Assembly (NCBI RefSeq): GCF_041821025.1
Contig: NZ_JBGUAY010000006.1
Coordinates: 1-64,000 of the forward strand
Origin: Egicoccus sp. AB-alg6-2
Lineage (GTDB): Bacteria; Actinomycetota; Nitriliruptoria; Nitriliruptorales; Nitriliruptoraceae
DNA: 64,000 nt
Reading direction: 5' to 3'
The notes under the pieces are model-generated. The model had not been told where the DNA came from. It was given only the letters and a program-made list of their open reading frames with translations, and did not search any database. Below are positions 45,443 through 56,430 of the stretch, one piece after another. The position numbers and the translations under genes were made by a program. The number at the start of each line of letters is the position of its first letter. Position 1 is the first letter of the stretch.

Positions 45443-47533
45443 ATGACGGCGACCGCCGTCGCGGTCCACCCCGAGCGGCCCGGACACCGTCCCGACATCG
45501 AGGGACTCCGTGCCGTCGCGGTGCTGTTGGTACTGCTCTTCCACGCCGACGTTCCCGGCTTCGCCGGTGGCTACGTCGGCGTCGACGTCTTCTTCGTGCT
45601 GTCGGGCTTCCTGATCACCCGACTGCTGCTGGACGAACGCTCGCGGACCGGCACGATCCATCTGCGCGAGTTCTACGCCCGGCGGCTGCGGCGGCTGCTG
45701 CCCGCCTCCTCGCTGGTCATCGTGACGACCGTGGTCGCCGCCTGGTTCGTCGCCCCGCCGCTGCTGTTCGGACCGATCGCCACGGACGGGTTGTGGGCAG
45801 CGGGCTGGCTCGCGAACTACCGCTTCATCGGTCAGGGCCTGGACTACCTCGCGTCCGCCGGCGCGGAGTCGCCGCTGCTGCACTTCTGGTCGCTCGCGGT
45901 CGAGGAGCAGTTCTATCTGCTGTGGCCCGCGCTCATCCTGGTCGCGCTGCTCGGTCCGAACTCGCGTCTGCGCCTGCGCATCGCGGTGTTGCTGAGTGTC
46001 GTCGTCGCGGCGTCGTTGACCGCCTCGATCGTGCAGACGGCTTCCGACCCGGTCATCGCCTACTACGCGCTGCACACCCGTGCGTGGGAGCTCGCGCTGG
46101 GCGGCCTGTTGGCGATCGCCGGCCCGTTGACCGCTCGGGTGCATCCGCGCGTCGGCGTGGCCCTGGGTTGGCTCGGGCTGGTGACGCTCGTGGCCACCAG
46201 CGTCACCTACACGACGGCGACGCCGTTCCCCGGGTGGACCGCGCTCGCGCCGGTGCTGGCCACCTGTGCACTGCTCGTCGGCGGGCAGGTGGCCGACCGC
46301 CGCGGCGTCGGGCACCTGCTGCACCTCGACCCCATGCAGCGCCTGGGCCGGTGGTCGTACTCGTTGTACCTGTGGCACTGGCCGATCCTGGTCCTCGCCG
46401 AGCACGCCTCCCCCGGCGTGCTGACCGTCTGGCACAAGGTCGGCCTGCTGGGTGTGACCGTGGCGGTGTCGGCGCTGACGTACCGGCTCGTCGAGGACCC
46501 GATCCGCCGGTCGAAGTGGCTGTCGGCACGCCCCGCCCGGAGCATCGGTGGGGGCCTCGGTCTGGCGGCGACGGTGGTCGTCGCCATGGTCGCGGTTCCG
46601 CTCGTCGCCCCCGGCCTCGGAGGCTCGGGCGGTTCGATCGAGGCCGGTGACGTCGCCGACCCGGACCGCCTCGACGCCGTCCTGGCCGCCTCGGTGGGCG
46701 CCGCACTGCTGCCCGCGTCGCTGAACCCGCCGCTGGAGCAGGCACGGGAGGTGCAGCCAGCGGTCTACGGCGACGACTGCTTCCTCGGCTTCGACGACGA
46801 GCGCACCCCCGACGCGTGCGCCTACGGGCCGGACGACGACCAACCCCTGCGCTCCGTGGTCCTCTTCGGCGACTCGCACGCCGCCCACTGGTTTCCGCCG
46901 CTGCACGAGCTGACGGTCGGGCGCGGCTGGGGCCTCGTCCCGCTGGTCAAGGCGAGCTGCCCGTCGATGGACGTCCCCGTCTTCCGCAACGGCTCCCGCT
47001 ACGACGCGTGCGACGCGTGGCGCGAGAACAGCGTGCAACGCATCGAGGAACTGGCGCCCGACCTGATCGTGCTGGCCAACGCGCGCGCCTATGACGCGGT
47101 CGACGACGACGGCAACGAACTCGACGGCGGACGCGAGCCGTTCCAGGGCGCGGGCCTGGCGCGGATGATCCAGCGGCTCCAGGCGCTGCTGCCGGAGACC
47201 GACATCGCGGTGATCGGCACGACCCCGCACCCGCCCTCAGACACGCCGGTGTGCCTCTCCGAACGACTCGAGGACATCGCGTCGTGCGCCGGCCAGCGGG
47301 ACCAGATGCTGGCCGTCGACCTGCTCGCGACCCAGCAACAGGTCGCGGAGTCGGCGGGCGCCATCTTCGTCGACCCCTCGGCCTGGATGTGTCACAACGG
47401 CACCTGTCCGGTCGTGATCGCCGACTTCTTGGTCTACAACGACGGCAGCCACCTCGCGCCGCCGTTCACGTTGTGGCTGCGGCCGCTGCTCGAAGACGCG
47501 CTGTTGCGCGAGTCGGCGCTGCCCGCCCCGTGA
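45443..47533 (+). CDS. Acyltransferase-3 / SGNH fusion (OafA-like)
   Basis: 696 residues from ATG 45443, with GGGAG eight bases upstream; an in-frame ATG at 45377 lacks such a site. The N-terminal ~400 residues form an acyltransferase-3 domain with about ten transmembrane helices, catalytic His34 and Arg23 (GLRAVAVLLVLLFHAD), and GYVGVDVFFVLSGFLITRLL. The C-terminal ~240 residues form an extracytoplasmic SGNH domain: VVLFGDSHAAHWFPPL (Ser near 475), and the DxxH-like NDGSHLAPP near 668. Six Cys in this half suggest disulfides. Such proteins O-acylate peptidoglycan, teichoic acid or exopolysaccharide; the target is unknown. Confidence 0.93.
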   Translation: MTATAVAVHPERPGHRPDIEGLRAVAVLLVLLFHADVPGFAGGYVGVDVFFVLSGFLITRLLLDERSRTGTIHLREFYARRLRRLLPASSLVIVTTVVAAWFVAPPLLFGPIATDGLWAAGWLANYRFIGQGLDYLASAGAESPLLHFWSLAVEEQFYLLWPALILVALLGPNSRLRLRIAVLLSVVVAASLTASIVQTASDPVIAYYALHTRAWELALGGLLAIAGPLTARVHPRVGVALGWLGLVTLVATSVTYTTATPFPGWTALAPVLATCALLVGGQVADRRGVGHLLHLDPMQRLGRWSYSLYLWHWPILVLAEHASPGVLTVWHKVGLLGVTVAVSALTYRLVEDPIRRSKWLSARPARSIGGGLGLAATVVVAMVAVPLVAPGLGGSGGSIEAGDVADPDRLDAVLAASVGAALLPASLNPPLEQAREVQPAVYGDDCFLGFDDERTPDACAYGPDDDQPLRSVVLFGDSHAAHWFPPLHELTVGRGWGLVPLVKASCPSMDVPVFRNGSRYDACDAWRENSVQRIEELAPDLIVLANARAYDAVDDDGNELDGGREPFQGAGLARMIQRLQALLPETDIAVIGTTPHPPSDTPVCLSERLEDIASCAGQRDQMLAVDLLATQQQVAESAGAIFVDPSAWMCHNGTCPVVIADFLVYNDGSHLAPPFTLWLRPLLEDALLRESALPAP

Positions 47534-47587
47534 ACCTCCGGACGTGGCCGATGCCGGTCCTGCTTCGTTGCTGGTGTTGACTACGGC

Positions 47588-47615
47588 ATCGTGCCGCTCG
47601 TCGTAGCGGCACGAT
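47588..47615 (+). terminator. Perfect hairpin between the AT3-SGNH gene and its SGNH paralogue
   Basis: ATCGTGCCGCT, loop CGTCGT, AGCGGCACGAT: an 11-bp perfect stem, 55 bases after the stop at 47533 and about 97 bases before the next start. It could terminate the upstream gene or act as a dyad operator for the paralogue. No T-tract follows. Confidence 0.5.
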
Positions 47616-47711
47616 CCGTGCCCCGGCCGCGGGCACGGGCCGCCGCTCACGCCCCTGCGCCAGCCTGCCGCCGGCGCCTGCTCACGCCTGGAGACGACCA
47701 TCCCGTTCCGC

Positions 47712-49019
47712 ATGCGCCCCCGACGAAAGCGACTGCGCCGCGGCGTGGAGTTGCTGGGCGTGGTCGGGCTGCTGGCGGTCCTGGCGGTCCCGCTCGCCGG
47801 GGACCGTTGGCCCGAGCAGCAGGCTGCCGAGGCGGTCGAGGGGTCGTCCACCACCGGACCCGAACAGGCCGAGGACACGGACGGCGATGACGCCACCAGC
47901 CACGATGCGGCCGACGAGGACGCCACCGGCGACGATGCGGCCGGCCGAGACGGGACCGGCGACGATGCAGCCGGCGGAGACGGGACCGACGACGGCACGC
48001 CTTCGGACCTGCCGGCCGGCGGAGACGGGACCGACGACGACACGCCTTCGGACCTGCCGGCCTTCGCGATCCCGCCCGAACGTGTGCCGCCCGCGACCGC
48101 GCAGCCGCCCGCCGAGCCGACCGCGGCAGAGGTCATGGGCCTCGCCGACGTCCTCGCGGAGTCGGTCGCGGCCACCACGCTGCCGGCGGCGATCGACCCG
48201 CCGCCTGCGACGGCCGGCGACGCGCTGTCCCAGGTCTACACCGACGACTGTTTCACCGGCTTCCACGTCGCGAAGCCGGCCGATTGCGTCTACGGCGCCG
48301 TCGACGCCCCCGAACGCACGGTGGTGCTGTTCGGCGATTCGCACGCGGCCCACTGGTTCCCGCCGCTGCACGACCTCGCCGTCGACCGCGACTGGCGGCT
48401 GGTCCCGTACGTGAAGGCGAGCTGCCCGTCGCTGCACATGCCCGTGGTCCGCGACGGTGACTTCTACCCGTCGTGCACGGCCTGGCGGGGGTACGCGCTC
48501 GATCGCATCGCCCAGCTGCAGCCGGACCTGGTCGTGCTCTCCAGCGTCCGCGACTACGAGCCGGTCGACCGCGACGGCCAGGCGATCGACGTCCCGCGCG
48601 CCGACTTCCATGCCCGGGGCCTCGCCCGCATGATCGAGCGCCTGCGCGAGGTGGCGCCGGAGGTCGAGGTCGCCGTCATCGGCACCACACCGCACGCCGT
48701 GGCGGGCGGCGCGACCTGCCTGGCGAAAGCTCCCGAGAGCATCGCCACCTGTGCCAGCTCACGCGACGACGCGCTCGCCGTCGACCTGCACGACGCCCAG
48801 CGCGAGGTCGCCGCACGCAGCGGCGCCGTCTTCATCGACGCGTCCACTTGGATGTGCCACGAGGGCACGTGCCCGGCCGTGATCGGTGACAAGCTCGTGC
48901 ACAACGTGGGCAGCCACCTCGCCCCCTCCTTCACGCGCTGGCTACGCCCCGTGTTCGAGGAGGCACTGCTCCGCGACCTGTGGGTGCCGCCGACGCTGCC
49001 CGTGGTGCCCGCGCGGTAG
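47712..49019 (+). CDS. Membrane-anchored SGNH-domain protein, paralogue without acyltransferase
   Basis: 435 residues from ATG 47712. One N-terminal hydrophobic helix (about 12-29) is a signal anchor. An acidic D/G/T/A-rich repeat region follows (about 45-120, with two copies of GGDGTDD...TPSDLPA). The SGNH domain spans about 180-425: VVLFGDSHAAHWFPPL, VKASCPSLHMPV, VAVIGTTPHAV and DASTWMCHEGTCPAV, near-parallel to the C-terminal half of the preceding gene. It therefore looks like a duplicated SGNH domain that lost or never had the acyltransferase-3 part and gained its own anchor. Likely role: extracytoplasmic esterase or transferase acting with the fused protein. Confidence 0.87.
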   Translation: MRPRRKRLRRGVELLGVVGLLAVLAVPLAGDRWPEQQAAEAVEGSSTTGPEQAEDTDGDDATSHDAADEDATGDDAAGRDGTGDDAAGGDGTDDGTPSDLPAGGDGTDDDTPSDLPAFAIPPERVPPATAQPPAEPTAAEVMGLADVLAESVAATTLPAAIDPPPATAGDALSQVYTDDCFTGFHVAKPADCVYGAVDAPERTVVLFGDSHAAHWFPPLHDLAVDRDWRLVPYVKASCPSLHMPVVRDGDFYPSCTAWRGYALDRIAQLQPDLVVLSSVRDYEPVDRDGQAIDVPRADFHARGLARMIERLREVAPEVEVAVIGTTPHAVAGGATCLAKAPESIATCASSRDDALAVDLHDAQREVAARSGAVFIDASTWMCHEGTCPAVIGDKLVHNVGSHLAPSFTRWLRPVFEEALLRDLWVPPTLPVVPAR

Positions 49020-49028
49020 TCCGCTGGC

Positions 49029-49083
49029 CCCGACTCGCTGGCCCGACTCGCTGGCCCGACCCGCTGGCCCGACCGACTGGTCC
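49029..49083. repeat. Short 13-bp tandem repeat between convergent genes
   Basis: About four units of CGACTCGCTGGCC and variants run head to tail in the 82-base gap between the SGNH gene and the convergent htpX-like gene. No hairpin dominates. No function is evident. Confidence 0.7.
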
Positions 49084-49101
49084 CGCCCTGACGAACGATG
49101 C

Positions 49102-50274
49102 TCAGGCCGGCGGCCGCGGGGGTGGCGGCGGGGGCGGTGGCGACGAGCCGGGGAACCCACCGATCTCGGGCATCCCGGGCAGGTGCAGCGGGCCGAACGC
49201 GCCGCCACGCCCGCCGGACGCCTCGGGCGACGGCGGTTCGGGACGCTGCGCGCCCGGCGGCGGTGGCAGCGGCGCGTCGAGCCGAACCGTGCCGGCGTTC
49301 AGCCGGGCGAGCCGCTCGATGCGTTCGGTGATCGAGGGGTGGGTGGCGAAGCGGCGCGCCATCTTCGCGCCTCGGTCGCGGCCCTTGGTCTCGTTCGGTT
49401 CCTCGAACCACAGGTGCGCGGTCGCCACCTCGAACCGCTTGATCTCGGTGCGGTCGGCCTCGAGGCGTCGCAGCGCGTTGACCATCGACTGGGGGTCGCG
49501 CAACAGGTCCGCAGCCGTGGCGTCGGCGAGGTACTCGCGCTGACGGGACACCGCGAACCGGATCAGCTGGGCCGCCAGCGGCGCGAGCACGACCGCGAGC
49601 AACCCGAGCACCAGGAAGATGACCTGTGCGCCACCACCGCCGCTGTTGTTGCCGCCACGGCCGCCGCCCCGTGCGCGTCCGCCGCCGAGCCACATCGAGC
49701 GCACCAGCACGTCGGCGAGCAGCGCGACCAGCCCGGCGGTCGCCACGGCCACCGTGACCGCCCTGATGTCGTCGTTGAGGATGTGGGCCACCTCGTGGGC
49801 CAGGACGGCACGCAGCTCGTAGCGGGGCAACTGCTCGATCAGGCCGGTGGTGACCGCGACGTGGCTGTCCTCGAGCTTCAACCCGGTCGCGAACGCGTTC
49901 GGCGCCGGATCGTCGACCACGTACAACTTCGGCTTGGTCCCCGCGATGCCGGCGGAGACACACACCTCGTCGAAGACGTTGAACAGCTGGGGATGCGCTT
50001 CGCGGACCGCCGGGCGCGCCTTCGCGGCCCGCAGTGCCAGCGACGGCCCGCTGCGGTAGGCGAGGTAGGTGCCGCCGAGCCCGACCACGGTGCCCAGGCC
50101 GGTGACCGGGAGCGCGACCATGGGGTCGAAGGCGAGGTCGCGCAGGAACCAGCCCGCGATGATCCACACCATGACGGCGGCGAGGAAGACGCTGCCGCCG
50201 AGCAGCACGCGCGTCGCACGGCGGTTGGCGCGCTGCAGCTCGTCGTAGACCGCCGGTTCGGGCGTACGGCTCAC
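49102..50274 (-). CDS. M48 family zinc metalloprotease (HtpX-like)
   Basis: 390 residues from GTG 50274, two bases after the lemA stop. Two transmembrane helices (about 24-45 and 54-73) precede the protease domain. The zinc site is HEVAH (H160, E161, H164) with a third ligand Glu near 252 in SRQREYLADATAADL. Two further helices lie between (about 174-192 and 218-238), separated by a Gly-rich insert. The C-terminal ~60 residues are Pro/Gly-rich and end in a run of eight prolines. It should degrade membrane or misfolded proteins on the cytoplasmic side. Pairing with lemA is widespread. Confidence 0.92.
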   Translation of the reverse strand: MSRTPEPAVYDELQRANRRATRVLLGGSVFLAAVMVWIIAGWFLRDLAFDPMVALPVTGLGTVVGLGGTYLAYRSGPSLALRAAKARPAVREAHPQLFNVFDEVCVSAGIAGTKPKLYVVDDPAPNAFATGLKLEDSHVAVTTGLIEQLPRYELRAVLAHEVAHILNDDIRAVTVAVATAGLVALLADVLVRSMWLGGGRARGGGRGGNNSGGGGAQVIFLVLGLLAVVLAPLAAQLIRFAVSRQREYLADATAADLLRDPQSMVNALRRLEADRTEIKRFEVATAHLWFEEPNETKGRDRGAKMARRFATHPSITERIERLARLNAGTVRLDAPLPPPPGAQRPEPPSPEASGGRGGAFGPLHLPGMPEIGGFPGSSPPPPPPPPRPPA

Positions 50275-50276
50275 GC

Positions 50277-50831
50277 TTACTCGAACGAGACGTCAGGTAC
50301 CGCGCGGACCTCGACGGTCTCGACCTCGAAGTACTCGCGGTCCTCGAAGTCGAACGCACCGGCGATGACCGAGGTCGGGAACACCTGCCGGGTCTCGTCG
50401 TAGGCGCGGACCGAGGCGTTGTAGTGCCCACGGCTGCCGGCGACGAGGTTCTCCGTGTGGGCGAGCTCCTCCTGCAGCTGACGGAAGTTCGCGTCGGCGC
50501 GCAGCTGCGGGTAGTTCTCGCTGATGGCGAGCAGGCGGCCCAGCGCCTGGGTGAGCTGGTTCTCCGCCTCGGCCAACTCGCCGGGCTGGGACACCTGCAA
50601 CGCGCGCGCACGGGCGTTGGTGACGTCCTCGAAGGTCTGGCGCTCGTGGGCGGCGTAGCCCTTGACCGTCTCGACCAGGTTCGGGATCAGGTCGTGCCGG
50701 CGCTGCAGCTGGGTGTCGATCTGTGCCCAGGCCTCGTCGACGCGCACGCGTGCGCGGACCAGCTTGTTGTACATCCCGATCACGATGACGGCGAGCACGA
50801 CCACCACGGCCAGGACGATCAACCACTCCAT
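50277..50831 (-). CDS. lemA: LemA family protein
   Basis: 184 residues from ATG 50831, with GAGGGG eight bases upstream. An N-terminal transmembrane helix (about 3-21) is followed by a four-helix extended domain with the LemA pattern YNKLVRARVRVDEAWAQIDTQLQRRHDLIPNLV and SENYPQLRADANFRQLQEEL. LemA proteins are membrane-anchored with the domain outside; their biochemical role is unresolved. It forms a two-gene operon with the HtpX-like protease. Confidence 0.94.
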   Translation of the reverse strand: MEWLIVLAVVVVLAVIVIGMYNKLVRARVRVDEAWAQIDTQLQRRHDLIPNLVETVKGYAAHERQTFEDVTNARARALQVSQPGELAEAENQLTQALGRLLAISENYPQLRADANFRQLQEELAHTENLVAGSRGHYNASVRAYDETRQVFPTSVIAGAFDFEDREYFEVETVEVRAVPDVSFE

Positions 50832-51064
50832 CGCGATGCCCCTCGCTGGGTCAGCAGAAGAAAAGTTCCCCTGTTTGCGCGTCGCGGCGCTGCGCGCACG
50901 CGATGTGAACGTAGCGCAGGAGCGGCCGACCATCCTGGAGTCGGCGCCCCGATCCGCGCCGGCGACAGACGTCCGCACCCCGGTTCCCTGCGCATCTTCC
51001 GCGCCTCTCCCGCCGGCTGCGTGTGGCCGTCCTGTGCTCAAAGACCCCGAGTGTCAGGTACCAC

Positions 51065-52309
51065 GTGACGTTCGCCACGCCGCCACACCTCAGCCTGCCC
51101 GATTCGACCTCTTCGCCGGTTTCCTTCGGTCGCCTCGGCGCCCGTGCACCCCGTGGCGTCCGGGCCGCGCTGCTGGCGGCGCTGCTCGCGTTCACGGCCG
51201 TGGCCGCCAACGTCGCCGCGCCGGCGGCGGCCGAGGCGTCGACGCAGACCCCGGTCATGCAGGCCGAGAAGGTCAGCGCCGCCGGGATCGCGGCCTGGTT
51301 CCGCGCCAGTCAGCCCAGCGGCTACCGCGCCACCGTCTCCCCCGAGACCCTGGCGCAGTACTTCATCGAGGAGGGTCGCGCCGAGGGCGTGGCCGGCGAC
51401 CTCGCCTTCGCACAGTCGATCCTGGAGACGGGCTGGTTCCGCTGGCCGTCGCACGGCCAGGTCCACGCGACCTACAACAACTTCTCCGGCATCGGCGCCT
51501 GTGACGGCGGCACCTGCACCGTGGCACAGTTCCGCAGCGCCCGCATCGGGGTCCGCGCCCAGATCCAGCACCTGCGGGCCTACGCCGACCCCAACGTGAC
51601 GGTCGCGCGCCTGGCCCACCCGCTGGAGAGCCCGCGCTTCCACCTCGTGACCCCGAAGGGCAAGGCGCGCCTGTGGGAGCAGATGGGTGGCGGCAACTGG
51701 GCGACCGACCCGCAATACGCGAGCAAGATCCTCAGCATCTACGGCTCCATGCTCGCGCACGCCGAGCGCAACGACGGGCTCGCCCGGTCGGTCACCCTCG
51801 CGCCGGCCCAGCGGTTCGCCGACGTGTGGGCCGGTCACTCGCACCGCGCGGGCATCGAAGGGCTGGCCGATCTCGGCGTCGTCAAGGGCTGCAGCGCCAC
51901 CCGCTACTGCCCGGAGACCGCCGTCACCCGCGCGCAGCTGGCCACGATCCTGGCCAAGGCGCTCGACCTGCCCGCCGGCACCCATCCGTTCACCGACGCA
52001 GGCCCGACGCACAGCGCCAACATCGGCGCGTTGTACGCCGCCGGCATCACCGACGGTTGCGGCCGCCGCAGCTTCTGCCCGGACCAGCCGGTCTCGCGGG
52101 CCCAGCTCGCCGCCATGCTGCAGCGCGCCCTCGAGCTCCCCGAGAGCGCGCCGGGGTTCAGCGACGTCCAGCACAACCGTCACCGTCTCGCCATCGGCGC
52201 GGTGAGCCGGGCCGGCATCACCACCGGCTACGAGGACAACACCTTCCGTCCCGACCAGGCCGTCAACCGCGGCCAGGTCGCGACCTTCGTCACCCGCGCC
52301 CTCGACTGA
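51065..52309 (+). CDS. Secreted glucosaminidase-like protein with SLH repeats
   Basis: 414 residues from GTG 51065 (CAGGTA upstream); another GTG at 51023 is possible. A long N-region precedes the signal helix (about 33-56, ALLAALLAFTAVAANVAAPAAA). A peptidoglycan glucosaminidase (GH73/Flg_J-like) domain covers about 70-235, with AEGVAGDLAFAQSILETGWF and ATYNNFSGIGACDG. Three SLH-type repeats follow (about 245-414), each with GxxxR/T-FxP-x-x-x-VxRxQ-like patterns. The first two carry Cys pairs (GCSATRYCPE, GCGRRSFCPD). It probably cleaves peptidoglycan while bound to wall polymer through its SLH repeats. It is divergent from lemA and followed 15 bases later by a second SLH gene. Confidence 0.88.
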   Translation: MTFATPPHLSLPDSTSSPVSFGRLGARAPRGVRAALLAALLAFTAVAANVAAPAAAEASTQTPVMQAEKVSAAGIAAWFRASQPSGYRATVSPETLAQYFIEEGRAEGVAGDLAFAQSILETGWFRWPSHGQVHATYNNFSGIGACDGGTCTVAQFRSARIGVRAQIQHLRAYADPNVTVARLAHPLESPRFHLVTPKGKARLWEQMGGGNWATDPQYASKILSIYGSMLAHAERNDGLARSVTLAPAQRFADVWAGHSHRAGIEGLADLGVVKGCSATRYCPETAVTRAQLATILAKALDLPAGTHPFTDAGPTHSANIGALYAAGITDGCGRRSFCPDQPVSRAQLAAMLQRALELPESAPGFSDVQHNRHRLAIGAVSRAGITTGYEDNTFRPDQAVNRGQVATFVTRALD

Positions 52310-52323
52310 TCTCGGAGAGGTCC

Positions 52324-54162
52324 GTGCCACGTCGTCGCCCCGCCCGCTCCCGCGGCGTCCTCGGACTCGTCGCCGCCCTGGTCGGACTGTCCGTCGGCCC
52401 GTCCGGTGCGTTCGCCGAGACACCGAACGACGCCACCACGCCCACGCTGGAGTCGATGCAGCTGGCGTCGGCGACGACGCTGCACCCGCTCCAACGGCTC
52501 GAGGTCGCCTACCGGGCCAGCGATGTCGGGAGCGGCGTCCGGAGCGCGGCGTTCGTGTTCACCTCCGAACTCGGTCACGAGACGGCGGCCGTCGCGAGCG
52601 GTACGGCCGCCGCGACCGGGCCGGCGCGGGTGCAACTCCTGCCAGGCCAGCCCGGCGGCACCTACCGGCTCACGACGGTCAGCCTGACGGACGCGGCCGG
52701 GAACACCGTCGTCTACGAACGCGACGGCCGTGCCTGGTCGACGCCCTCCGGCGCCGTCGGACCGACGCGGCACACCCTGCGGTTCGCGGACCTCGACGTC
52801 ACGTACGTCAACCCCGGCAGCGACACGACCGCTCCCGAGCTGCAGGCGCTCACGCGCACCACGCCCGAGCGGGTGCGTCCGGGAGATCCGCTCAGCGTGT
52901 CGTACACCGCGATCGACACCCAGACCGGCGTCAACGGGGTCGTCGTCCTGTACGAGAACGCCGTCGGTCGCGCCCACCACCTCGACGTCTCGGGCCCGGC
53001 CGCGGCGCACGGACCCGTCCGCGGTGTCGTCGGCGCGGACTGGGCAGACGGCGCCTACCGGCTCGTCCAGGTCACCGTCCACGACGGACACAACCTCGCC
53101 GTCTACCTCCGGGACGGCCGGATACAGCGCAGCCCGACCGGTCTCGCCGGCCCCACCACCCATGCGCTGCGGTTCGCCGACGCGGACTTCACCGTGGACA
53201 ACCCGAGCGCCGACACGACCGCGCCCGACCTCACCCTCCTGCGCCTGTCCAACGGCACCGAGCGGCACCGCGGCGAGAGCCTGTGGTTCCAGGTGCGGGT
53301 CGCCGACGGGGGCAGCGGCGTCGCCCTCCTCGAGCTGACCTATGCCGACCCGCTCGGAAACGGTCGCGTCGTGCGGACGCAGAATCAGCGGGACTTCACC
53401 GCGGGGAGCCTGCACCATCCGATCCCGCAGAGTTGGCCCCACGGCTCCTACCGGCTCGAGAACGTCCGGGTCGTGGACGCCGCAGGCAACGGCGTGCACC
53501 TGCTCCGCGACGGCGGGACCCTGCTGACCCCCGCCGGCATCACCGGTCCGGCCCGCCACTCGTTGCGCCTGGCCGACCTCGACTTCCGGCTCGTGCCCCT
53601 TCCGGGGACCGAGCCGTCGCCCAGCCCGACCGCGCCGACCGCGCCGGGCGCGACGACCGGGCTGCGGGACGTCACCGGCAGCCACGCGGCATCGATCACC
53701 GCCGTCGTGCAGGCCGGGATCGCGTCGGGCTACCCGGACGGCACCTTCCGTCCCGGCGACACGGTCACGCGCGCCCAACTCGCGACCTTCCTGGCACGGG
53801 CACTGAACCTGTCGCCGGTCGCGGATCACGGCTTCACCGATGTCGGTGGTTCCCACGCCGGCAACATCGGCGCTGTCGCCCGAGCCGGCATCACCACCGG
53901 CTACCCCGACCGCACCTTCCGCCCCGACGACACCGTCACCCGGGCCCAAATGGCCAGCTTCCTCGCCCGCGCACTCGAGCTGCGGCCGGTGACCGACCAC
54001 GGCTTCACCGACGTCGCCGGTGCACACGCCGGCAACATCGGCGCCGTCGCCCGAGCCGGCATCACCACCGGCTACCCCGACCGCACCTTCCGCCCCGACG
54101 ACACCGTCACCCGGGCCCAGATGGCCAGCTTCCTCGCCCGCGCGCTCGACCTGCCGAGGTAA
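52324..54162 (+). CDS. Secreted multidomain protein with three C-terminal SLH repeats
   Basis: 612 residues from GTG 52324, with GGAGAGG just upstream. Signal peptide about 1-31 (ending GAFAET). Three ~125-residue beta-sandwich-like modules follow, each with TTAPxLxxLR...PGDPLSVSY-type openings and AAGNxVVYERDG-type ends. A Pro/Ser/Thr linker (PSPSPTAPTAPG) leads to three SLH repeats (about 440-612; HAGNIGAVARAGITTGYPDR, TFRPDDTVTRAQMASFLARA). Repeats two and three are almost identical in DNA at a 171-base period (from 53827 and 53998), so they duplicated recently. The SLH part anchors it to the wall; the modules could bind carbohydrate or other ligands. Same operon direction as the preceding gene. 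Confidence 0.88.
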   Translation: MPRRRPARSRGVLGLVAALVGLSVGPSGAFAETPNDATTPTLESMQLASATTLHPLQRLEVAYRASDVGSGVRSAAFVFTSELGHETAAVASGTAAATGPARVQLLPGQPGGTYRLTTVSLTDAAGNTVVYERDGRAWSTPSGAVGPTRHTLRFADLDVTYVNPGSDTTAPELQALTRTTPERVRPGDPLSVSYTAIDTQTGVNGVVVLYENAVGRAHHLDVSGPAAAHGPVRGVVGADWADGAYRLVQVTVHDGHNLAVYLRDGRIQRSPTGLAGPTTHALRFADADFTVDNPSADTTAPDLTLLRLSNGTERHRGESLWFQVRVADGGSGVALLELTYADPLGNGRVVRTQNQRDFTAGSLHHPIPQSWPHGSYRLENVRVVDAAGNGVHLLRDGGTLLTPAGITGPARHSLRLADLDFRLVPLPGTEPSPSPTAPTAPGATTGLRDVTGSHAASITAVVQAGIASGYPDGTFRPGDTVTRAQLATFLARALNLSPVADHGFTDVGGSHAGNIGAVARAGITTGYPDRTFRPDDTVTRAQMASFLARALELRPVTDHGFTDVAGAHAGNIGAVARAGITTGYPDRTFRPDDTVTRAQMASFLARALDLPR

Positions 54163-54269
54163 CTCGTAGCGCTCGACGTGAGCTGGTCGTGCCGATGCTG
54201 GGTCGCACCGCCGAGGACCGGACACGTCCACGGGCCTCAACCGCAGGGCCCTCGCCCGGGCCGGCCGCG

Positions 54270-54794
54270 TCAGCCGTTGCCGTTCTGGACGCGTAGGGCC
54301 AGCGGGATCACGTACCACAGCAGGGCGATGACGCCCGCGAGCCCGCCGGCGACGCCCGCCGCGATCAGGCTGCCCTCGAAGATGAACCGCATGACGGTGT
54401 AGATCGCGAGCACCATGGCGGTCGCCAGCAGCAACATGCCGACCACCATGAGCCGGATGGCCGTGTGGAGCCGTTCCCGTCGCCGGCGCCGCTCGCCGAT
54501 GCGGTGGTAGGAGGCAGGGGCGAGGAACAGCGCCGCGGCCAGGCCGGTCAGCAGGAGCACGACCGCGTACAGGTCGCGGCCGAGCTCGTCGAGGTCGCCG
54601 AAGCGCTGGCTGAACGGCGCCACGAGCAGGAACGCGAACAGCACCTGCACGCCCGGCAGGATCGTGCGCAGCTCCTCGAGGAGTTCGCGGTAGCGCTCGC
54701 GTTCCTCGTCGCCGCCGTCGGCCTGGCCGCTGTCGGCGGGCTCGCCCTGGTGCCGGTCGGCCAGGCCGCTGTCGTCGTGCAGGGTGTCGGTCAT
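54270..54794 (-). CDS. DUF6328-type four-helix membrane protein
   Basis: 174 residues from ATG 54794. A hydrophilic, acidic N-terminus (~45 residues) precedes four transmembrane helices (about 48-60, 75-95, 112-134, 140-165). The segment ELRTILPGVQVLFAFLLVAPF and PASYHRIGERRRRRERL match DUF6328, a small actinobacterial membrane family of unknown function. It lies 34 bases from the end of guaA on the same strand. Confidence 0.85.
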   Translation of the reverse strand: MTDTLHDDSGLADRHQGEPADSGQADGGDEERERYRELLEELRTILPGVQVLFAFLLVAPFSQRFGDLDELGRDLYAVVLLLTGLAAALFLAPASYHRIGERRRRRERLHTAIRLMVVGMLLLATAMVLAIYTVMRFIFEGSLIAAGVAGGLAGVIALLWYVIPLALRVQNGNG

Positions 54795-54828
54795 GCCGCG
54801 AACGATACGGGCGGCACCTCCGCGACCA

Positions 54829-56403
<1,575 letters not shown>

Positions 56404-56430
56404 GGGGCGTTCTCCTGGGTCGGCGCGAGG

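Noticed and set aside
44945-47230. 761-residue minus-strand protein across array E and the acyltransferase gene
   Set aside because: It is antisense to a clear acyltransferase-3/SGNH gene and read through repeats.
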